A stretch of 25,000 nucleotides of DNA. It comes from Glandiceps talaboti (lineage: Eukaryota; Hemichordata; Enteropneusta; Spengelidae). Below the pieces are notes generated by a model that saw only the letters and a list, made by a program, of their open reading frames with translations, was not told the origin of the DNA and ran no database searches. The DNA is taken from positions 20,303,725-20,328,724 of the forward strand of contig NC_135557.1 in NCBI RefSeq assembly GCF_964340395.1, written 5' to 3'. The position numbers and the translations under genes were made by a program. This document shows, piece after piece, positions 1 to 10,430 of the stretch (positions are counted from its first letter, which is position 1; every line of letters starts with the position of its first letter).

Positions 1-557
1 CTGTTTCTGCGTCCTGTTCTAACGCCAACTCTTGACATTTTTACATACTAAAGCGGTCAATTTAAATATTACTAGAGTACAGGTGTACGTATGGAAATTC
101 AGCCAATCACAGCAGCACTACTTACAATTATTATTATTATTTAAATTGTTGTCAATGCAAGTCTGTACTGTTATAGACCCACATACTTTGTACCTTTGAT
201 CAAGCAGTACCTTTGATCGTTTCCATGACGTCACTATTGATGATGGACAGCGCACAGAATAGGGTCACCTGCCACTCTGCTTTGAATTGAAGCATGTCTT
301 TCCTGTCTGCAAAAGTTAACCATTTACACAGATGGACGCGGGCAAACACAGAGATGTGTATGGAACCAGATGGTGTTGTTTTTGATGAATTCATTTCAAT
401 ATTTGACGCTAAATATACATGGATCAATATCGAAAATTTTGCAGCCACATTCAGAAATTGAAATTAAATTGCGTTATCAACAAACTAAATGATGTGATCA
501 AGGACATGGTTTCATCGATGGTAAACACGCAACAAATATTAACGAATTCGTTTTAAC
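1..557. other. No gene recognised
   Basis: AT-rich DNA without a credible coding exon. A short TTA run occurs near 128-142. Open frames here have no recognisable motif. Confidence 0.5.
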
Positions 558-947
558 TGTAACAAATTATTTGACGCCGAATGGTATCGCAGCAAAATAA
601 GAAATGTGGAATCATGATTAGATAATTAAGTCATGCAAATTGATTATATATGAAAATTACATTCATGATACATACCCTTGGTACATATGATAGAAAACTG
701 ACAGCGAATGTAACATACTATGGTACTTGAAACCTTACAGCAAATCAACGAGAAACTAACATCTCAGGAACACTTAAACATTCATAGATATCGAAATAAT
801 ATAAACTTAGCACATTACCTCAATTCGAGAGGAAATCATAAACAGCTGTTAAAGGATAAAAAGAAAACATACAAACAGAAACTGTGTAACCAGTTATTAC
901 TGGCTGATTGTAACGACCCTAAATCTAAAGTCACTAAATTTATGTAG
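558..947 (+). pseudogene. Possible decayed LINE ORF2 segment (endonuclease-RT linker)
   Basis: One frame reads NKLFDAEWYRSKIRN near 561-610 and HKQLLKDKKKTYKQKL with NDPKSK near 837-930. Both resemble the linker between endonuclease and reverse transcriptase in CR1/jockey-like elements (WFDxEC..., then KKxYKxxL...NDPKxFW). They lie in the same frame but are separated by about 100 nt with many stops. This is a weak match from memory of the family pattern. Confidence 0.3.
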
Positions 948-950
948 CTC

Positions 951-988
951 ATCATTATCATCACCATCACCCCACCATCACCACCACC

Positions 989-1022
<34 letters not shown>

Positions 1023-1091
1023 TCATCAGAATCATCAGAATCATCAGAATCATCATCAGAATCAGAATCATCATCATCAGAATCATCAGAA
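951..1091 (+). repeat. (ATC/CAC/ATCAGA)n microsatellite
   Basis: Imperfect trinucleotide tract of CAC and ATC units, passing into CATCAGAAT repeats. On the minus strand it makes a spurious poly-Asp/Gly/Ser frame. Confidence 0.9.
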
Positions 1092-1235
1092 TTGGTGGGC
1101 ACTGTATGTTAACAATCTGTTATCTTCGTATGGGGGAAGGTATTATAGGGGTTGTATTTATAGGTTTACTTCGCAGGTTTTGGCTATATATTACTTTCTA
1201 TACCTTAGGCCAATGGCTACACTATGCTGAACAGA

Positions 1236-1237
<2 letters not shown>

Positions 1238-1324
<87 letters not shown>
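1238..1324 (+). repeat. (TA)n microsatellite, about 43 units
   Basis: Uninterrupted alternating AT tract of about 87 bp, self-complementary and able to extrude as a cruciform. It creates poly-Tyr/Ile frames on both strands. Confidence 0.98.
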
Positions 1325-1329
<5 letters not shown>

Positions 1330-2290
1330 AAAAGACCGGAAACCAGACATGTAGAAAGTTACATAGTTTTTAAAGTTTCTCACATGACATGAAATGATAT
1401 TGTGGTGTGTACATCGTTTTATGCTGGTATATATATGTAATACATTCTGAAACATCTATTCTGTTTACTATTATTTCTACTAATCTCCCTTTTCAACTTT
1501 AACAGACAATTGATAATAGGAAAAATACACAATCTACTTTAAAGTGTCAATATACCCTTTGTATTGCCTTGTAAAAGGCAAACATACGTCGTGTCCTTTG
1601 AATATCAAACATATGGTCTTCTTATCAATCTCAAACATGGTATTTATTTGGTGATACTAAACACATGGTCTACCCTCTCAATGTCAATAAACACTATAAA
1701 AAATTAGATATATTCAACTTTACTTACTGACAGGTATAACATATGGTTTGCTAGGGTCAGCAACCTGAACATGAAATAATAAATTCTTCAAAATCAACTA
1801 ACAAATCAGCTTTCGACGCCTTTGCCTCTACAATAATTGACTTCCAATACGTCATATACACATTGATATTAGCGTCTTGGGGTTACAATATGCATTGCAT
1901 ACAAGCTAGTGTATATTGTTAACATGAATAAATAAAGATAGCAAAACCATGACGTCTTTATTGCAGACATTGTAATGAAAGAATGCCAATTTTTGAATGA
2001 AGGTAACACTTGTGAGTGTATGTATGTAAATTATTAAAATAGTTTACATATTCTAAGTATTTGTGTTCACCTCATGGTCATTAAGCAACTTTTCTTTCCT
2101 AAGAAAAAATATTGGAACTGTCAAAATGAAATGATATTTCTTTTATGTGAACAATACTTGTAATCCTGAAAGACTGTTATGTTGAATAGTAGTCTATACT
2201 TTATGCAGTAATGGCAATAAATGCTACACGCTTGGACAGTGATTGCATTAATTTACTATATAGTAGTTTATTAAAGTGGACGCTGTTCAT
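1325..2290. other. No gene recognised
   Basis: AT-rich intergenic sequence with frequent stops in all frames. No repeat family, exon or RNA gene was recognised. Confidence 0.5.
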
Positions 2291-2917
2291 CACTTCATTG
2301 AAGTGCCATCTACTTAAACCATTTAATCATTGACTTCTACTACTACACATTAACAAAATAACTTTCACGGCCCCCAAAACGCACCAAAAATTTGCTAATA
2401 GGTAATCGTTGATTAGCTTGAATATAGTATATATCAGGAAATATAACTTTTGCTATAGCAGTAACAAGAATCAAAGCACTGTGTCCATGAAATACCATAA
2501 AATATTCTTCACAGGAAAGACACTTCAAAGAAGCAAGAGAAACATTCAGTTCCTGCTTCATTATAATCCGTTGTGTCTCACAATATTCAAACCCAATTAT
2601 AGAAACACTGTTTCTGTAATGTTAACTTCCTATGACACACACTGGCACCATTTGTGTAGTGAGTAGTGCGTATTCAATATTTTCAATCATTATCTTTAAA
2701 GTCAAACCTGCAGCATATATACGCAAAGAAAACGTGTCTAGAGCAAGCTTTCGTAAACACAGTTCTTTATTAAAGATACATTCGTATACCATTACAAAAC
2801 TACCTGTAAAATATAAATTTCATTGTGCGATATTTACGATGTTCTTCCATTTCCGTTTTACATGTGCGGAACTTTGTGCATAACTTTTGTTGAAATTACA
2901 TCGTCCTTTCTATACGT

Positions 2918-2983
2918 GAGTGACATCAGTGTGCAAATGCCACATCATGTTTGTGTTTCATTGGGTGAACAGATGTCTTTTTT
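2918..2983 (+). promoter_or_regulatory. Conserved upstream block of lectin gene 1
   Basis: This block is almost identical to 8715-8779 upstream of gene 2, while sequence on either side is more diverged. It contains TGACATCA (2921-2928, CRE/AP-1-like), an octamer-like GTGCAAAT, TGTTTGT (forkhead-like) and CATTGG (inverted CCAAT). Conservation between duplicates is seen; factor assignments are inference. Confidence 0.5.
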
Positions 2984-3006
2984 TGTTAGTCTTGATGACT
3001 TTTAAG

Positions 3007-3084
3007 TGAACCAGGTATGTATATAATGGTTAACTCGCGGTGACTGTATCATAGCAGTTTCAACCTCGACAACAAGCAGCAACG
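3007..3084 (+). promoter_or_regulatory. Core promoter and 5' UTR of lectin gene 1
   Basis: TATATAA lies at 3020-3026, about 60 nt before the ATG, so transcription should start near 3045-3055 and the 5' UTR is only about 30-40 nt. The whole stretch matches the gene 2 equivalent with about one difference. Confidence 0.7.
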
Positions 3085-5628
3085 ATGAAGGGAGTCTACG
3101 TCTGTACAGCTTTCCTGGTCATTCTTCTTCAGGTAAGTTAAATTAGTAGAGAAAACGGCTACTAGTATATGGACATAATCACACCATTACAATGTGCAAC
3201 AGGGGTGCAGCAGGTCTGTCCCATCAGGGCTGCGGAAGGCATGTCCGCCCGGGCTTCAGCTGCAGCAGCTCTCCTGCATGTCTGCGACTGGTCAATCCTG
3301 TTATAGATGCCTGTGAATGATAAAGTTTATGATATTATTTCGGAAAGGGCTTTGATATTGTTAAACATCATACTTGGCAAACATTTATTTATGCTAACTA
3401 TCGCCATTTTGTTTTGCTGGAAATAATGTCATGTCTTGGAGTAAGTAAATGTAGACAGGGGTTCCAGATTCGAAAGCGTATTCTTTTATTGAATGACATA
3501 TATCACCAGATATTTCTGTACCTTTATTGCAGATTTTCCAAGCTGAGGGGTCCTGTAACGAGGGTAAGTTTATCATTTCCCTACTTTTTCGTTTGTCCCT
3601 TTACCTAGCTGTAAGTCGATGTCTTTTAACAAAATATTGTATCAATCATTTTTTTTAAACTTACGTCAAAGTTTAGCTGTCGTATTAAACATTTATTTAA
3701 CAAAAATTGTTTGGTTCTCGTTACCTCCCACCCTACACTTTTTTTTTACGTATTCGAGAAAAAAAATATTAGTCGCGAACATTGTGAAGTCTCGCAAGAA
3801 ATGGTGGATGCGTAAACTTAAAAAGACAATATAAAACTGTTCTTCCAATCTGTAATGGCTGTACATCAGATGAGCAGAAACCAATAACACAGAAACCATA
3901 CGGAAAACAGCGGAAAACTTTACTACCTGAAAGATTTGTTTTAATCTACCTACCCTACATATTCTAAGGTTGAGCGTAATCGGAACCATACCATTCTTCT
4001 TAGACCTAATGGCGGTTCCTTTATGCCTAACTTGTGATTTGCACTGGTCAATTTGTCTACAGATTCATTACATTGAGAGACACCACATACTGTGCTGATA
4101 ATTTAAAGCAAGTCGAAGCTATAAACTATTGTGGCAAGCAGAGAAAACGCTTTAGTTGGTTGCATTATCAGTTGGATAATATTACAAAACATGTACATTA
4201 CAGGCTGGCGTTTAAATGAACGTAAAAACACGTGTTACAAACTATGGGACAGAACTAAAAACTTCGACGCCGCACAGAGAACTTGTAAGGCTGCACAGGA
4301 GGGCGCTGACTTGGTACGAGTATATGGCACGGCTGAAGCAAACTTCCTGAATGGTCTCATAGAGGAATTCAGTACCAAAATGTGTACCACAAAGATGGAA
4401 TGCAGTTTTTGGATAGGTCTTTCCTCTAGGGTAAGTCTACATTCGTAATAACATGTTAGTATATTCACAAACTCTTGTTTACGGCAGGGGAGGGGACGGC
4501 AAATCGGGGGGAGGCCCATCCACCTGGTGGGCCTCCATGACATGCGTATGACATAAATCTACTGGGCAGTTCAGGAGGACAGTGTAACATTGCACATTTT
4601 TGGGTTATGGGAAATATCATGTAATGTATATTATTAGGCTCTAATGCAACACTCTTTTAGTCTAAAATCTAATACATGCATAAGACTCTCGTAAGATATG
4701 CCACTCGACAGCAGCGTTTTATCGGATAATGTCAAAAAATCTAAATCAGAGTATAAAATCTAGTATTACACACTATTATTAGATGGGGAAGATCGGTCAG
4801 ACCCCGTAAGAAGATTTTTTTTATGATGATATCATCTGATATCTAAGTTAGTTAAATTTTATCCGATAATGGATTTTTTATGCAATGTTGCGCCTTCATT
4901 GGTAGTTGTTATCGGATAAGATCGTCTAAAATGTAACTTAGAATCTAACCTCTAATATTAGACTCTAATAATATCGTCCGGATACCCCCGACAGCAGTTT
5001 TTATAGAAAATGTATAAAATCTATAAGATTTTTCATCCGATAATGGATATCTATGTATTTTCGGGCCTTCATTGAATTCTGCCCAGCAACGTCATAATTT
5101 GGTGATGTCATCTTCCTACACTATAGTGTTGTGTTTTCGAGACATTAGTAAACAATCCAAATAATTTTATTTTTTTAGGTTTATGGCTCCCTGTAATGCT
5201 AGAGTAACATTAGTGTAAGAATCTGTAATTGAAACCCATAGCCTTTGATTTGTACTATATAAAAAGAATGACTTTCGTTTTCTGAATTCCGAATTTGCAT
5301 TATTTTCTTCGTAAACTGTTACAGTACTGTATGTACTGAATATATACATCACATTGTTCACTCTCATTAAAGCTCCTATCGACTTTGTTTACATTAGGGT
5401 GATGACAAAACCAGCTTTGATTTTGTTTGGGTGGATGGAAACAGACCTGAGGACCACAAGTTCAAAAAGTGGACCGGAGGTAGTCCATGGTTACCAGGTG
5501 CACCAAGTGCCACAGTTAAAAATTCCTGTGTCTTCATCCGAGGTGGTAATTATGAAGAGGCGTATAAATGGGCAGACTCAAAATGTGATGTCGAACGTAA
5601 CTTCATATGTGCTTACAAAATGGACTAG
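3085..5628 (+). CDS. C-type lectin gene 1 (secreted single CTLD, 4 exons, 178 aa)
   Basis: Exons 3085-3132, 3533-3563, 4204-4430 and 5398-5628 join in one frame (intron phases 0, 1, 0; donors all GTAAGT, acceptors AG). Exon 1 gives the hydrophobic core MKGVYVCTAFLVILLQ; exon 2 adds IFQAEGSCNE, so cleavage is likely near residue 22. Residues 24-178 form one CTLD: C24-x3-W28, C37-Y, ...RTC in helix 1, C-x5-C just before SFWIGL (end of exon 3), W-V-D-G, then NSC, WADSKC and NFICAYK at the C-terminus, followed by TAG. The Ca2+/sugar site is non-canonical: APS stands at the EPN/QPD position and WAD replaces WND. A secreted recognition or defence lectin is inferred; ligand unknown, and classical Ca2+-dependent sugar binding is doubtful. 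Exon 3 lacks four codons (CPSG) present in gene 2. The start is the first ATG about 59 nt after a TATA box. No disruption is seen. Confidence 0.93.
3876..4010 (+). repeat. Interspersed repeat copy 1 (intron 2 of gene 1)
   Basis: Shares a collinear block with 18277-18430: AACACAGA..ACCAT..GGAAAAC, GGAAAA, then AATCTACCTACCC, TATTCT and GTAATCGGAACCA. Family unknown. It appears to be absent from intron 2 of gene 2, so it may be an insertion in unit A or a loss from unit B. Confidence 0.6.
4562..5086. mobile_element. Foldback/MITE-like element in intron 3 of gene 1
   Basis: Bounded by CTGGGCAG...TTC (4562-4572) and GAATTCTGCCCAG (5074-5086), imperfect terminal inverted repeats. The interior holds many direct and inverted copies of TTATCGGATAAT, TCTAAAATCTAA and GATCGGTCAG. 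No coding capacity. No clean target-site duplication was found. A related element sits at the matching place in gene 2, so insertion predates the gene duplication. Confidence 0.6.
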
Positions 5629-5852
5629 GACTGATAAAATAATTAGTTTTCTCGATAAAAGGAAAGGACTGGAAATTCAAGTTGTCAGTGGGGATTTTTG
5701 GTGTCAAGGGAAGTTTTAATTTGTGAACAACATTGTAGCCAAGCGTACGCTTCACATTCATTTAACACTGGATACAATATTCTTAACAGTACATGTAGTC
5801 TTAATTTAGCTTTTGTTAGTATATGTTAATGTAGATACATGTCTTCGATTGT

Positions 5853-5858
5853 ATTAAA
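5853..5858 (+). promoter_or_regulatory. Candidate poly(A) signal, lectin gene 1
   Basis: ATTAAA about 225 nt after the stop. The homologous position in gene 2 reads AGTAAA. No downstream evidence of cleavage can be read. Confidence 0.35.
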
Positions 5859-5859
5859 C

Positions 5860-7590
5860 TGTCTAAAACATTAGTTGTACCATGAAAGTATAACCTACGA
5901 CGACAAAGAAACGACAATGAGAGTACATGGCGATATCAAAAATCAGAATGTTCGACCCCATCTGCAAACTCGGGAACTTTTAAACAAAGACAATTTTTGC
6001 AATATTTTGTCCTATATGGTGAAATGATGAGTTGCAATATAATGGCCAAAACGAGTGCGAAAATCACAAATTGGCTTAACTTTTCTAATCTTTACTCAAC
6101 AAACACCTTTCACCTCAGAAAGACGCCATCTTTATAATGAGAAGTTGTGTTCATATGTTGAGAGCAAGGCAACAGATACAACGTAGCAACGTGACGTGAA
6201 AAGGCCATGCCCTGCTAACCAACCTTGCTGACCGATCAAAGGGACCACACACAATGGTATAAAGGTGTTTTTGTGGGGTTTTAAGGATTGGATAAAGTCA
6301 GTTGTTCTCCTGTGGGTTATACTTCCATGGTAGTACACAGTTAATGACATAATAAGTAGTTCCTGGACATTATGATATTATATGAATATGTAATGCATTT
6401 AACTAGTTTATGCATAACACGTGAATACCAGGTCTCATTGCTGGTCTAGTTTGCTTTATCAAGTATAATATTCAAATTACATCGACATATCGTTCCAAAA
6501 CATCTCAAAACGTTGAAACATAGCATATGGCCCTTTAAATGATTTATAATTGTTGTCATCCCCAAATGATCATGTCGTTAGTATTGAAATGAAAATTTTA
6601 GGCAACTTTTTCAAGTTTGTGTTTGGAAGAATACTATGGTTTACCAACATAGATGAATATCTAATTGATCGTGTCATTGTTAGTTCAAATATTACAAAAT
6701 GATTATGATACTTGGCTAGACAATCATTTATAGCTTCAAAAGGGGTTTATCTAGATAACAGAAGTGAATCATGTTTTAAAAAGACACTTTACTTTCATTT
6801 GTATTTACAACCAACATGGACTGCCCTGGTATTCAGGTAATACATGTCATCCATCAAATGTGAATTATCATTTTCAACATATTATACTTCTATACAATTT
6901 TAATCTCATTAAAACTATCTGCATCAAACTATTTGTACTGGTTTTTTTTAAAGCAATTATGAACGTTTTCGCAGATATTCTACACGACTTTATAAAAGCA
7001 CAGATAAAAGTAACCATTGTATAATTTTCCTATCGTCTAGTAACTTCAAAATATATTATCTAACAACTATTTATTGTCAAAATTACGATCTTGATGAAAT
7101 GATACATTGTTGAAAAACAGGTGTTCTTCCTTCCGACAAATCACGAAGATAATGCAACATCAGACAACTGTAGAAAACAAAATATGGAATGACGGTCGTC
7201 TGATTGGACTTTAAGATTGTCACTTTATTATAATGAGTGACTGTGTTCGCAACACCATCACATTTGAGGACGATCTCATCGTCCCATAATTCGTTAGGTC
7301 AAAATCCCCTTCCCTACACGAACGTTCACAAGTGCAACATGGACACGTTTATGTATGATGTAAAAACAAGCATAGTGAAGATCGTTGCGGCCACACTACT
7401 ATAATCGATACAAACATGGTAAACACATTAAAATGCTAACCGGAAACGAAACCCAGCACTGGATACTAGTGTCAGTTTAGCACTTGTCCTTCCTTTTCTG
7501 ACCAGTTCCTTTCTCGAGTTCCTCCCCCTCTTGTCTTCTATGTGAGGTAGGCTTGAAATGCCATGAATAATATGACAAAAGACAGAAGTT
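5860..7590. other. 3' flank of lectin gene 1, no gene recognised
   Basis: Mostly the duplicated 3' flank shared with gene 2 up to about 7010. Two stretches (about 6330-6480 and 6582-6681) are missing from the gene 2 copy; the second lies between imperfect direct repeats GATCATGTCGTTAGT and GATCGTGTCATTGTTAGT. No exon was found between 7010 and 7590. Confidence 0.5.
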
Positions 7591-7596
7591 CGTCAG

Positions 7597-7833
7597 TTGT
7601 ATGTTAGCTTTCAATATAGAAGATGGCAAGAAGAGGTTATGCGTGCCTTTTTTGCCCAATCGGAATGGGAACTGAAAGTTGTAAATAGTTTCTCTTGTCA
7701 CATCTCATCGCCATATGAAGTTACAGTAGATGACAGGAGTAACCCTAGTGAAGGTCCTCCAGTGCCACCCGAAATTCCGATCAATCACGACGACAAATTA
7801 ATGCCAGGTTGTTTCTGTTGGTGTTGTTTGTAG
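7597..7833 (+). CDS. Unrecognised open frame with Cys-rich C-terminus (possible terminal exon)
   Basis: An open frame begins after a possible AG acceptor (CGTCAG at 7591-7596); its first ATG is at 7639. It reads RRWQEEVMRAFF, SPYEVTVDDRSNPSEG, PPVPPEIPINHDD and ends MPGCFCWCCL then TAG. The composition is protein-like, with a clustered Cys tail that could be lipidated. The pyrimidine tract before the acceptor is poor and no partner exon was found. I do not recognise a family, so chance is quite possible. Confidence 0.2.
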   Translation: MYVSFQYRRWQEEVMRAFFAQSEWELKVVNSFSCHISSPYEVTVDDRSNPSEGPPVPPEIPINHDDKLMPGCFCWCCL

Positions 7834-8228
7834 GCCATGCGTCACTGTCAAAGACCAAAGGTGACTAGGTAATTGTCAACATACTTATAGTGGAAATACA
7901 AAAGTGCCATCTGCTTAAGTACTTTAAACTAATATACATTAAAATCATTGAAATAACTAAAAAAAATGACAATTCCCCTATTTGGCATTTTCCAATATAC
8001 CTTAAGAAATATAGGTGCAACACTTGATAAAATAAGCCTCGGTAATAAAGTCTATAATTCCAATATGCTGCCGAACTCAATTTGCCTCAATAGTTGTCAG
8101 GTTTCTATATTTACATAGCAACGTTTCCTGTTCACTTTATAATGGACAACGTTACTCTGTTAATAGGAAGCCACTAAGAAAGGGGATGAAACGTCAGCTT
8201 TAACTTGTATTTTAGGGATGATTGCTTT

Positions 8229-8229
<1 letters not shown>

Positions 8230-8305
<76 letters not shown>

Positions 8306-8334
8306 TACACACACACACACACATACATACATAC
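8230..8334 (+). repeat. Compound microsatellite (CAA)n(CTA)n(CA)n(CATA)n
   Basis: Four abutting arrays, each differing from the next by a small change. It sits close to the left end of the clear gene 2 homology. Confidence 0.95.
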
Positions 8335-8714
8335 AAAGAAGGAAGATAAACATTCATTTCCAACTTGCCTCTTTAAACCGTTAACTTTTAAGTGTCTCAC
8401 AATATTCAAAACCGGTTGTTTCTGTAATATTAACATTCTATGACACACACTGACACCATTTGTCAGTAGTGCATATAGAATATTTTCAATCGTCACTGTC
8501 AACCCAGCTGTCTTTACAGTCACACCCCTGGTATGTATCTGTGCAAAGAAAACGCGTGTACTGTAAGTTTTGGTAAACACAGTCATATGCCATACACAAA
8601 CACCTTGAAAATGTGAATTTGATCATAAGATATTTACAATTTCCTTCTATTTGCGTTTTATATTGCCGGACCTTTGTGGATAACTTTGTTCAAATGACAT
8701 TCATTTGTATACAT

Positions 8715-8779
8715 GAGTGACATCAGTGTGCAAATGCCACATCATGTTTGTCTTTCATTGGGTGAACAGATGTCTTTTT
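8715..8779 (+). promoter_or_regulatory. Conserved upstream block of lectin gene 2
   Basis: Counterpart of 2918-2983, with TGACATCA at 8718-8725 and the same octamer-like, forkhead-like and inverted CCAAT motifs. Spacing to the TATA box is nearly unchanged. Confidence 0.5.
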
Positions 8780-8801
8780 GTTGAACTTGATGGTGTTCAA
8801 A

Positions 8802-8879
8802 TGAACCAGGTATGTATATAATGGTTAACTCGCGGTGACTGTATCATAGCAGTTTCAACCTCGACAACAAGAAGCAACG
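8802..8879 (+). promoter_or_regulatory. Core promoter and 5' UTR of lectin gene 2
   Basis: TATATAA at 8815-8821 sits about 59 nt before the ATG at 8880. The stretch is nearly identical to the gene 1 core promoter, so the two genes are probably expressed in the same cells. Confidence 0.7.
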
Positions 8880-10369
8880 ATGAAGAGAGTATTCGTCTGT
8901 ACAGCTTTCCTAGTCATTCTTATTCAGGTAAGTTAAATTAGTATAGAATACGGCTACTAGTATATGGACATAATCACATCATTACAATGTGTGAGGTCTG
9001 CAACAGGGGTGCAGCAGGTCTGTCCCATCATGGTTATGGAAGGTATTTTCCACCAGGGCTTCGGTTGCAACTGCTCTCCTGCAGGCCTGTGACTGGTCAA
9101 TAGTGTCACAGATGCCTGTAGATTTACAGCTCTGCAGTGTTGGGAAATAAAACCCAATGGATCCTCCACGTCTATGAGTAATTATAACTTCTATGATATT
9201 ACTGCGAAAAGGACATTGATATTGTTAAACATCACACACGGCAAACATACACAGTTATGCTAACTTTCGCCATTTTGTTTTGCTTTTCGAAAATTGTCAT
9301 GTCGTGGAGAAAGTAAATTGTAGACAGGCATTGCAGAAACGATAGCGGATTTGTTTTATTAAATGAAATATGTCACCAGATATTCCTGACCTTTATTGCA
9401 GATTTTCCAGGCTGAGGGGTCATGTGACCATGGTACGTTTATTATTTCCTTACTTTTTCGTTTGACCCTTTACCTAGCTGTAAGTTGGTGTCTTTTAACA
9501 AAATATACTATGAATACTGTTTTTTAAAAACGTACATGAAAGTTTAGTTGTCGTCAGATATCATCAGTTTATTCCCTTTTGACAAACACAATGCGTTGTT
9601 AGATGCGCATATCCTGGCGAACTGTTATCGACACCGAGTACGTCATATTGCAATCACTACTATAAGTTATTATCCATCTCAAGTTCTAACCACCACCTTA
9701 AATTTGGCATGACGTCGATGTCCTCAGAAACAAACTTTTGTTTGCGCGTCACTAGTCATTTGCAAAGATTTCACAGCACAGGAGCCCGAGATGTGAGTGT
9801 CTAAATTGGAGAAGTGCTTCACTTCAAGTAAAATTGAACTTGAACTTCAGATTGAGCAATACTAGAGTAATTTCATCAATAGAACTGAGCACGTGATAGC
9901 ATGTCTGATAGAAATACGAAAAAAGAACTCAAAATTTCCACTTGTGAAATCAATGGTTTTGATATATACAGTAATCGTAACGATCGCAAGTTTTGAAACA
10001 AATTTTACTTGATACTCCAATCGTTTTCCCTGCTTGCTGCAATCGTTTATAGTATCCATATCAAGTGTAGTAAACCAGTAAACACACAACTCGTTCAAGT
10101 CGCTTAAATAACAAAAGTCTACTTCATGTCCCCCCGTTGTAATACAAAGTCATAAGGTGAGTGTGCGGTCTCATGAGCAGCGCCAGTCTTTTGGAACAGT
10201 ATAGCACTTTAACTTCGTTCTTCGCCAACTGTCGATAAATTCGAGAAGGACATACATCAATACATATCTGTTTGCAAAAGCTTTCTAACTTTTTAAAACG
10301 ATCTACTATTGTTCCTGTTCAGCGTCATAGAACATTATGTCGTATTGGATTTTGGCGCCATGCAATTTG

Positions 10370-10430
<61 letters not shown>

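Larger units (their letters stand above)
2530..7010 (+). repeat. Duplication unit A (lectin gene 1 and flanks)
   Basis: Aligns collinearly with 8335-14325. Matching landmarks include CAAAGAAGCAAGAGAAACATT (2525 region) with a near-identical string before 8350, the promoter blocks, intron 1, exon borders and a long 3' flank (around 6740-6940 matching 14040-14265). The match fades near 7010. A weaker match near 2300 and 7900 may extend the left edge. Confidence 0.8.

Noticed and set aside
836-1102. Minus-strand frame rich in Asp, Ser and Gly
   Set aside because: It is the translation of the trinucleotide microsatellite at 951-1091, with no splice or start context.
1106-1455. Tyr-Ile repeat frames on both strands
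   Set aside because: Produced by the (TA)n tract.
3693-3989. 98-codon minus-strand frame
   Set aside because: Lies inside intron 2 of lectin gene 1, overlaps an interspersed repeat and has no family motif.
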